Below are positions 1 to 5,059 of a stretch of DNA of 5,059 nt, piece after piece. Numbering within the stretch: position 1 is the stretch's first letter; every line of letters begins with the position of its first letter. The notes below the pieces were generated by a model that did not search any database, was not told the origin of the DNA, and saw nothing but the letters and a program-made list of their open reading frames with translations. Location: contig JAKCAB010000295.1 of NCBI GenBank assembly GCA_021839785.1, positions 1 to 5,059 of the forward strand. The letters are read 5' to 3'. The DNA comes from a bacterium. GTDB taxonomy: Bacteria > Verrucomicrobiota > Verrucomicrobiae > Limisphaerales > J093. A program made the translations under genes and the position numbers.

Positions 1-859
1 ATAGAATACATTGCAGGCCACGACCTCGTTGTTCTCATCGGTGGTCAAGTCCGCAAAGGTGGGGAGGATCTCGGTCTGGTAATTGGGCAAGGCCTTGAGA
101 ATATCCAGGGCGTCCCGAATGAGATAGTTAGCCATCTCACCACCTCCGCGCGTGGGATTGTCATACCAACGCTTGGGTCGGACGCTGTTGGGAATGCGGA
201 TGTAGGCGGTGACGACGTTCCGATAGTCCAGTTTGCCGCCCGAGGCATCAGCAAAATACTCACGGATAGAGCCGTTGTTGCCAAATCCGGTGTAATTCGT
301 GCCATTGCAGAAACTCTGGATCTCTGCTTGAGTAATCGTGGCGGGATCGTCATCGAAATCGATCAGCAGACAAAGGCCAACTTTGGAGCCGATCGTAGGC
401 GAGTGCGGAAGGGCTTTCTTTACAGGTCCTCTCAGCCGACGAAGAGGTTGGATGGCGGTGGGAACCTGCTGGTTCCAGGCCGAACGCCGGTCTTGCACTT
501 GTCGGCGGATGGCGGTTTGGGTGATGCGCAGGTGCTTGGAAAGGTCCAAGTCCTCGCCGCGCGCCTGGTGAACCGGCTGGCCGGTCGAAAGCAACACCTG
601 GCCGTCGGCGGACAGCTTCGCGTAGCAGTAAGCCAGGAGACTTTCGTCGAACACGACGGCATAGCCGTCCAGCGTATCGAATTCGGCGTAAAACTCATCC
701 CCGTGTCCCGAAATCTTAACCACCGCGCCGTCGGGCTGGCGATAGTCGATGATCTTCGAAAAGGGAGCCGCCCAAATATCGGCTCAAAGAAATCCCCAGC
801 CAGAACCAAAGCAAAAACCAGTTTGCCTTGCCAGCGGAACAGCGAAATCCACGTTGCAT
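1..859 (-). CDS. M6 family secreted metalloprotease, N-terminal part, frameshifted in the signal peptide
   Basis: This is the N-terminal region of a secreted zinc metalloprotease of the M6 / immune inhibitor A type, which degrades extracellular proteins. From 783 down to 1 one minus-strand frame is open for 261 codons. It reads AAPFSKIIDYRQPDG, then GDEFYAEFDTLDGYAVV, YCYAKLSADG and LLSTGQPV, the usual start of the mature protein. The catalytic domain follows from about 387: VGLCLLIDFDDDPATIT, then FGNNGSIREYFADASGGKLDY, ending in CNVFY at the window edge. The zinc motif HExxH should lie beyond position 1 and is not seen. No ATG precedes this frame; it is closed by TGA at 786-784. The frame one base away begins at ATG 859 and encodes a signal-peptide-like stretch (basic residues, then NWFLLWFWLGISL), so the natural start is probably 859 with a one-base slip near 784. 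The only usual start in the mature frame is GTG 723, which would drop the signal peptide. Family assignment is strong; start and intactness are uncertain. Confidence 0.85.
772..800 (-). other. Frameshift site joining signal peptide and mature protease frames
   Basis: On the minus strand the signal-peptide frame reads GISL up to 785 and then continues into non-homologous RYLGG. The mature protease frame resumes at 783 with ADIWAAPFSK directly after a TGA (786-784). Skipping a single base at about 784 gives FLLWFWLGISLADIWA followed by APFSK, a credible hydrophobic core with an Ala-containing cleavage site. The reading is direct from the sequence. Whether it is a real mutation, an assembly error or recoding cannot be told here. 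Confidence 0.6.
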
Positions 860-891
860 AGCGGTTGACCCGATCGGCGGCTCCGGGCGAC

Positions 892-921
892 ATCCCAAAC
901 GGCTTGGCGCCAGCTTGTCAA
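892..921 (-). promoter_or_regulatory. Weak sigma70-like promoter candidate for the protease gene
   Basis: A perfect TTGACA lies on the minus strand at 921-916. It is followed after 17-18 bp by TTGGGA/TGGGAT (898-892), a poor match to TATAAT. Transcription would start about 25 bases before ATG 859. Only the -35 half is convincing, and consensus promoters in this kind of organism are poorly known, so this is a tentative call. Confidence 0.22.
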
Positions 922-1083
922 GCAACTTGAGCCGCAGGAGTTTGCCGCGCATATGACGAGGCGCGCTGGCTTCCCCAAGGATATGACAATCTGAAGGTCA
1001 GAATGGAGTCGATCGGTGCGACTACTGCGTTTGGACATTCGACGAAGGACCACCTAGCACCCCATTCGAGATGTGTCCGCACA

Positions 1084-1121
1084 GTTCAGCACTTTGGCCG
1101 GCCTGAGCGTCAAAGCTGAAC
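1084..1121. repeat. Imperfect inverted repeat / hairpin upstream of the kinase gene
   Basis: GTTCAGCACTTTG (1084-1096) can pair with CAAAGCTGAAC (1111-1121) over 11 base pairs (6 + 5), with a 2-base bulge (CA, 1090-1091) and a 14-base loop. It sits about 90 bp before the kinase start. Neither side is followed by a T run, so it does not look like an intrinsic terminator. An operator or 5'-leader structure is possible; function is unknown. Confidence 0.45.
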
Positions 1122-1150
1122 GAGCCAGCCAGACATGTGCCTGCCGTTTC

Positions 1151-1178
1151 GCGATTTTACATTTCCATGACAAATCGC
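1151..1178. promoter_or_regulatory. Candidate operator: GCGATTT-N14-AAATCGC inverted repeat
   Basis: A perfect 7-bp inverted repeat, GCGATTT (1151-1157) and AAATCGC (1172-1178), has half-sites offset by 21 bp, about two helical turns, so both face the same side of the DNA. It ends 31 bp before the kinase ATG at 1210. The AT-rich core (1154-1175) stands out from GC-rich surroundings. Position and geometry suit a dimeric regulator, possibly for autoregulation. OmpR/PhoB-type regulators more often bind direct repeats, so the binding protein is unassigned. Confidence 0.35.
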
Positions 1179-1209
1179 CTCGGCGGGCCTGGCAGAGTTT
1201 GCTACAAGC

Positions 1210-3393
1210 ATGGCCGCCGCCCGAATCGTGAACGTGCCCACAAAACCGCATCGCGCCCGTCTGCCTGGCTTTGGCTGGCAGGCAACGTTGATCGTCTTGC
1301 CCGTGGTCATCCTCACCGGGCTCGGCCTGGCGTCGTTGCGGCAAGACCGGTTGCTCGCCGAACAGGAAGCCCGCGATCGCGCCGGCCGATTGGCTCAGGA
1401 GGTGGCGGACCGTGCGATCGTGCCGCTCTTCGAGGTGGACCCGCGGTCGCCCACCAACCCGGCCTTGGTCGCGGACGTGGACCTCGACCGACCTGGCTTC
1501 GTGGTGGACGCCGCTGGCGAGGCGGTCTGGCCACGGCCGTTCGATCCGTTGCCCGCGCCGCACGCTTTTGACCTCGATCGCCTGTCGGTAGCGGCGCGGG
1601 CGGATTGGGAGTCCGCACGGCAGGCGGTCTTGCGCGGCGACTTTGCAGCCGCGTCGAAGCATTGGGAGGATTTCCTGACCAACCGGCCACCGGCGGAATT
1701 CGCGGCCGACGCGCTTTTTCAATTCGCGGAAAGCGCGGCGCGGGCGGGTAACACGAACACCGCCCTGGCGCGTTTGAGGCAACTCGCTTCCGAGTACTCC
1801 GCGGCGACCGGCGAAAGCGGCCTGCCGTTGGCGCCGCTGGCGCTTTGGCGCGCCACGGAACTGCAATTGCCGCTGGCAGGCGACGCCGCGGAGAGCAACC
1901 GACTCTTTCAAATCGCCTGCTCGAACCTGGTTTGCCAACCCACCGCACTCACACCGCTGTTGTTGCAGCGCGTGACCGATCAGTTCGCGCCGGGCACGGA
2001 CGCTCCAAATCAAGAGCCGCCAAGTGAGTCCAGCAGTTCACAGCCCACCACCGGCGAAGCGACGAACGCGACCCACCTGTCCGCGTGGTGGCGGCTCTGG
2101 GAAACCACGCAGATTTCGCGCGACCTGCTGGCCGCCGCGCAGCAGGAATGGCAGCGACGCGGATTGATCGGGACCAATCGGGCGGGCCAACCGGTCTTGC
2201 TCGCTTCGTCCGCTGCCGCGCCGATCTGGGTCGAGCGAAAGCTCCCGCCCGGCACAGGCACAGGAGAAGCGAACCGCTCCGCGTGGTTGGTAACGGAGTT
2301 TCCACCCGCGAGTCGGCGCTTCCACGGTTGGACAGAGTACGAGGTGACCAATCTTGTCGTTGCCATCGGCCGGGAATTGCCCGACCTGCCGGCCTATTTC
2401 GCCGTTGCTATCACGACAGCCGGGCGCACCGTGCCGCCTCCGCCAACCGGTGCGTCCTTGCTGGCCGACCGCGCCGCCCGGGCCTCCGCCCAACCCGGCG
2501 CGCTCGAACCCAAACTGAGCGCCCGCGTGTACCTGGCCGATCCCGCCGCGCTGTACGCCCGCCAACGCCAGCGAACGTGGTGGTTCCTGGGGGTGGTGCT
2601 CGCAGCCGCCACGACGGCCAGCGTGGGCCTGGTCTCCGCCCACCGCGCCTTTTGGCGGCAACGGCACTTGAGCGAACTCAAGTCGAACTTCGTGTCGAGC
2701 GTCTCCCACGAACTCCGCGCGCCGATCGCCTCGGTGCGCCTCCTGGCCGAAAGCTTGGACCGCGGTCGGATCACGGACGAGGCGAAACGCCGCGATTATT
2801 TCCGCCTTATCGGTCAGGAATGCCGGCGGTTGTCGTCGTTGATCGAAAACGTCCTCGACTTTTCCCGCATCGATCAAGGCCGTCGCCGGTACGAGTTCGA
2901 GCCCACCGACCTGCTCGCGCTCGTCGAACAAACCGCGCGTTTGATGGAACCGTACGCCACCGAACGCGAGGTCAAGCTGCGACTCGACCGGCCGGCGCAC
3001 TTGGACCCGCCACCCACGCTGGCCGGCAAGGCCATCCAACAAGCCTTGGTCAACCTGATCGACAACGCGGTGAAACACTCGCCCGCAGGCGCGACGGTCG
3101 AGATCGCCGTGACCGGCGGCACGGCGGACGGCGCGCCGCCGCTGGCCTTGTCGGTCACGGACCACGGACCGGGCATTCCGCCTGCCGACCGCGAGCGGAT
3201 TCTCGAGCCGTTTTACCGGCGCGGCTCGGAGTTGCGTCGCGAAACACCCGGTGTGGGCATTGGTTTGAGCATTGTGAAACACGTGGCCGAAGCCCACGGC
3301 GGCCGGGTGCGCGTGGAGGGCGAGGTCGGCCAGGGCAGCCGGTTTGTGATCGAACTGCCGCACGGGGCCTCGCCGTCGCCGCGCCAAACCTGA
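1210..3393 (+). CDS. Membrane sensor histidine kinase with large TPR-like extracytoplasmic region
   Basis: 727 residues. This inner-membrane kinase should autophosphorylate on His500 and pass the phosphate to the regulator encoded next. One transmembrane segment is at about 23-42 and a second at 457-477, flanking an extracytoplasmic region of about 410 residues. Within it, residues 130-220 are Ala-rich paired helices resembling TPRs (LRGDFAAASKHWEDFL; ALFQFAESAARAGNTNTALA). Residues 265-290 form a Ser/Thr/Pro/Glu-rich linker. Residues 335-450 may be a PAS-like sensor, which is inferred only. No HAMP separates the second membrane segment from HisKA (about 487-553), which carries SVSHELRAPI. 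The ATPase domain (about 600-717) has N615/N619 of the N box, DHGPGIP (651-657), EPFYRRG and GVGIGLSIVK (681-690), so it looks catalytically complete. ATG 1210 is the first start after an in-frame stop at 1168-1170; its ribosome site is weak (GAG at 1195). The signal sensed is unknown. Confidence 0.95.
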   Translation: MAAARIVNVPTKPHRARLPGFGWQATLIVLPVVILTGLGLASLRQDRLLAEQEARDRAGRLAQEVADRAIVPLFEVDPRSPTNPALVADVDLDRPGFVVDAAGEAVWPRPFDPLPAPHAFDLDRLSVAARADWESARQAVLRGDFAAASKHWEDFLTNRPPAEFAADALFQFAESAARAGNTNTALARLRQLASEYSAATGESGLPLAPLALWRATELQLPLAGDAAESNRLFQIACSNLVCQPTALTPLLLQRVTDQFAPGTDAPNQEPPSESSSSQPTTGEATNATHLSAWWRLWETTQISRDLLAAAQQEWQRRGLIGTNRAGQPVLLASSAAAPIWVERKLPPGTGTGEANRSAWLVTEFPPASRRFHGWTEYEVTNLVVAIGRELPDLPAYFAVAITTAGRTVPPPPTGASLLADRAARASAQPGALEPKLSARVYLADPAALYARQRQRTWWFLGVVLAAATTASVGLVSAHRAFWRQRHLSELKSNFVSSVSHELRAPIASVRLLAESLDRGRITDEAKRRDYFRLIGQECRRLSSLIENVLDFSRIDQGRRRYEFEPTDLLALVEQTARLMEPYATEREVKLRLDRPAHLDPPPTLAGKAIQQALVNLIDNAVKHSPAGATVEIAVTGGTADGAPPLALSVTDHGPGIPPADRERILEPFYRRGSELRRETPGVGIGLSIVKHVAEAHGGRVRVEGEVGQGSRFVIELPHGASPSPRQT

Positions 3394-3404
3394 AGGTCAC
3401 CCCC

Positions 3405-4091
3405 ATGCCGCGCATTTTGATCATCGAAGACGAGTTGGCGATGCGGACGGCGCTCGCCGACATCCTCGCCACCGAAGGGCATCGTGTACTCGTCGCGCAC
3501 GATGGCGAGACCGGTTTGGAGCGTGCGCTGGCCGAGAAGCCGGACCTCACGTTGCTGGACATCATGTTGCCGCGGCTGGACGGCTTTGCGGTGTGCGCGG
3601 AACTGCGCCGCCGGGGTCGGCTGGAGCCGATCCTGATGCTGACCGCGAAGGGGCAGATCGAAGACCGCGTGACTGGCCTGGACGCCGGAGCGGACGATTA
3701 TTTGGTGAAGCCGTTCAGCACCGACGAATTGCTCGCCCGCGTGCGCGCCTTGTTGCGGCGCACGCAACGACAAGCCGCGACGACCCGCGAACTGACTTTG
3801 GGTGAAGTGCGGGTGGACCTCGCCCGCCAACGCGCCTGGCGTCGCGACAAGGAACTTCGCCTCACGGCGAAGGAATTCGCGATGCTTCGACTCCTGGCCG
3901 ACGCGGAAGGCGAGCCGGTCTCGCGCGAGCGGTTCCTCGACGTCGTCTGGGGCTACGGCGCTTTTCCGACCACGCGGACGGTGGACAACCACATGGCCAG
4001 CCTGCGCGCGAAACTGGAGCCGAATCCCGAACAGCCGCGCTGGCTCAAAACCGTCCACGGCCTCGGCTACCGCTTGGAACGGACGGTCTGA
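3405..4091 (+). CDS. OmpR/PhoB-family response regulator transcription factor
   Basis: 228 residues, the usual size for this family. The receiver domain (about 2-117) has the acidic pair E8/D9, phosphoacceptor D52 in LLDIMLPRLDG, T80 (LMLTAKG) and K102 (YLVKPF), all key residues present. A short linker rich in Arg and Ala leads to a winged-helix DNA-binding domain (about 130-225) with LTAKEFAMLRLLAD, the recognition region RTVDNHMASLRAKLE and the closing hairpin KTVHGLGYRLE. The kinase stop (3391-3393) is 11 bp before this ATG. A GAAGG Shine-Dalgarno overlaps that stop with 8 bp spacing, so the pair is co-transcribed and probably translationally linked. The same frame is open further upstream through the kinase gene, but that part is a shadow; ATG 3405 fits the MPRILIIEDE start of receiver domains. 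Target genes cannot be read from the sequence; the divergent protease and its own operon are candidates only. Confidence 0.96.
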   Translation: MPRILIIEDELAMRTALADILATEGHRVLVAHDGETGLERALAEKPDLTLLDIMLPRLDGFAVCAELRRRGRLEPILMLTAKGQIEDRVTGLDAGADDYLVKPFSTDELLARVRALLRRTQRQAATTRELTLGEVRVDLARQRAWRRDKELRLTAKEFAMLRLLADAEGEPVSRERFLDVVWGYGAFPTTRTVDNHMASLRAKLEPNPEQPRWLKTVHGLGYRLERTV

Positions 4092-4144
4092 TAACGCAAC
4101 ACCCGCTCCACCTACCCAAATGCATTCGAATGGCCACGAATCTA

Positions 4145-4204
4145 CCCCTCACCCCAGCCCCCTCCCCCAGTGGGGGAGAGGGTGTCCGCAGGACGGGTGA
4201 GGGG
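4145..4204. repeat. Nested GC-rich palindrome in convergent gap (REP-like repeat, possible bidirectional terminator)
   Basis: The outer arms CCCCTCACC (4145-4153) and GGTGAGGGG (4196-4204) pair perfectly over 9 bp. Inside, CTCCCCC (4162-4168) and GGGGGAG (4172-4178) form a 7-bp stem around an AGT loop. Three more G-C pairs (4159-4161 with 4180-4182) extend it past a one-base bulge. The element lies between the convergent ends of the regulator gene and argB. Palindromes with CCCCTCACCCC...GGGGGAGAGGG are, from general knowledge, dispersed in many high-GC genomes and often yield spurious peptides such as LTPAPSPSGGEG. There is no T run, so a role in termination or mRNA end protection is inferred from position. 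Confidence 0.65.
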
Positions 4205-4224
4205 GAATTCGAAAGCAATCAGTG

Positions 4225-5059
4225 TCAGAGCACGATCTCGGTGCCCACGCCTGCATCGGTGAAGATTTCCAGCAACACCGCGTGCGGCACGCGGCCGTCC
4301 ACGAACGAGACTTTTTCCACGCCGGCCTTGATCGCGGCCACGGCGCTGTCCACCTTCGGGATCATGCCTTTGTCCACCACGCCGGCCGCTTTGAGGCCGT
4401 CCACTTCGCCGGTTTTCAGGTGCGGAATCACGGTGGTGGGCACTTGCGGGTCGCGCAGCAAGCCCGGCACGTCGCTCATGAACACGAGCCGTTTCGCCTT
4501 GAGGGCGATGGCGGTCATGGCGGCGGCGACGTCCGCGTTGCAGTTGTAAAGCCGGCCGTCGAAGCCGCGGGCGGTGGGGCTGATGACCGGTGTGACGCCT
4601 TGCGCCAGGCATTCCAGCAACGGCGCGGTGTGGACCTCCACGACTTCGCCCACGAAGCCGAGATCGATCGGCTGGCCGGCTTCGTTGCGCGCGGTGAGCT
4701 TGCGGCAACGAAAAATGTCCGGACCGGCGAAGCCCTTGGCCAGGCCGCCCAGGCGGTTGATGGCGGCCACGATTTCCGGGTTGATTTCGTGGGAGAGCAC
4801 TTCGTTGACGAGGTTCACCGAGGCTTCGTCGGTGACGCGCAGGCCTTGCACGAACTGGGCCTTTAGCCCGGCCTTCTCCATCGCGCGCGTGATCGCCTTG
4901 CCGCCGCCGTGCACGACCACCGGGTCGATTTCGACCGCTTCGAGAAAGACAATGTCGCGCGCCACGCCGGTGCGCACCGCCGGGTCGGGCGAATCCATGA
5001 AACTGCCGCCGTACTTGACCACGAACGTGGCGCCGCTGAAGCGTTGAATGTACGGCAGC
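4225..5059 (-). CDS. argB: Acetylglutamate kinase, partial at the N-terminus
   Basis: This cytoplasmic enzyme phosphorylates N-acetyl-L-glutamate with ATP, the second step of arginine biosynthesis. The frame is open to the right edge, where it reads LPYIQRFSGATFVVKYGG, so the start lies a few codons to tens of codons outside; GTG 5022 is internal. Family motifs in order: KYGGSF (phosphate-binding Lys at 5016-5014), VVVHGGGKAI, GLRVTDEA (substrate Arg), LGFVGEV, YNCNADVAAA, FMSDVPGLL, KGMIPKV with the second active-site Lys, and DGRVPHAVLLEIFTDAGVGT just before the stop at 4227-4225. The LPYI segment before the first Lys and the LLEIFTD-GVGT tail resemble arginine-inhibited hexameric enzymes rather than the shorter E. 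coli type; this is an inference from remembered sequences. The usual NINAD motif reads NCNAD. It converges on the two-component operon and shows no functional tie to it. Confidence 0.96.
   Translation of the reverse strand, partial: LPYIQRFSGATFVVKYGGSFMDSPDPAVRTGVARDIVFLEAVEIDPVVVHGGGKAITRAMEKAGLKAQFVQGLRVTDEASVNLVNEVLSHEINPEIVAAINRLGGLAKGFAGPDIFRCRKLTARNEAGQPIDLGFVGEVVEVHTAPLLECLAQGVTPVISPTARGFDGRLYNCNADVAAAMTAIALKAKRLVFMSDVPGLLRDPQVPTTVIPHLKTGEVDGLKAAGVVDKGMIPKVDSAVAAIKAGVEKVSFVDGRVPHAVLLEIFTDAGVGTEIVL

Larger units (their letters stand above)
860..1209. other. Divergent intergenic region
   Basis: This stretch separates the protease (leftward) from the histidine kinase (rightward), so both promoters should lie in it. 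Short ORFs read through it on both strands, but none shows a recognisable protein and they differ from each other by frame only. It contains two inverted repeats, listed separately, and one weak minus-strand promoter candidate. I found no tRNA-like cloverleaf, no riboswitch I recognise, and no strong sigma70 promoter for the kinase. Confidence 0.6.

Noticed and set aside
781..792. CTT TGA at the frameshift resembling the prfB recoding site
   Set aside because: In the frame where CTT TGA is read, a +1 shift leads into GAG CCG ATA, which is not the protease frame. No strong upstream Shine-Dalgarno stimulator is visible either.
328..861. Plus-strand ORF of 177 codons across the protease gene
   Set aside because: It is the antisense frame of the M6 protease reading, which has clear family sequence on the minus strand.
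1031..1060. TTGGAC-N18-TAGCAC considered as a kinase promoter
   Set aside because: The -10 match is only 3 of 6 and the start site would be about 145 bp upstream. It is no better than chance in this region.
1084..1121. Hairpin considered as an intrinsic terminator
   Set aside because: No T tract follows on either strand, and it lies upstream of a gene rather than after one.
1054..2013. Long minus-strand ORF of 319 codons opposite the start of the kinase gene
   Set aside because: Composition is Arg/Gly/Gln-rich low-complexity typical of an antisense frame in GC-rich DNA, with no recognisable domain. The plus strand carries an unmistakable kinase.
2038..3387. Minus-strand ORF of 449 codons opposite the kinase catalytic part
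   Set aside because: It mirrors HisKA and ATPase codons in antisense and shows no family motifs. GC-rich genes commonly leave such frames open.
4130..4549. Plus-strand ORF containing LTPAPSPSGGEG
   Set aside because: The peptide is translated from the intergenic palindrome and the rest is antisense to argB. This is a well-known false-gene pattern.

Overview
The window is high-GC bacterial chromosomal DNA. The protein types and the ArgB sequence suggest a Verrucomicrobiota-like organism, but this is recognition from memory and the phylum is not proven here. It holds four protein genes: two partial genes at the edges and a complete two-component pair in the middle.

Layout. (1) Positions 1-859, minus strand: the N-terminal third or so of a secreted M6-family (immune inhibitor A-like) metalloprotease. 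It runs off the left edge before the HExxH zinc site. Its signal peptide and mature part lie in different reading frames, with a one-base slip near 784. (2) Positions 860-1209: a divergent intergenic region of about 350 bp with two inverted repeats, a weak promoter candidate for the protease, and no gene I can support. (3) Positions 1210-3393, plus strand: a 727-residue membrane sensor histidine kinase with an unusually large, partly TPR-like extracytoplasmic domain and no HAMP. (4) Positions 3405-4091, plus strand: its OmpR/PhoB-type response regulator, 11 bp downstream and certainly in the same operon. (5) Positions 4092-4224: a short convergent gap filled by a GC-rich nested palindrome of the dispersed-repeat type, which may also act as a bidirectional terminator. 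(6) Positions 4225-5059, minus strand: argB, acetylglutamate kinase, with its start just outside the right edge.

How they fit together. The kinase and regulator form one signalling unit: envelope input, His500 to Asp52 phosphotransfer, and winged-helix DNA binding. The protease is transcribed divergently from it and is a possible but unproven target. argB is an unrelated arginine-biosynthesis gene. I saw no CRISPR array, tRNA, rRNA, transposase or phage gene. The most unusual items are the frameshift inside the protease signal peptide, the TPR-like sensor region of the kinase, the inverted repeat next to the kinase start, and the intergenic palindrome.
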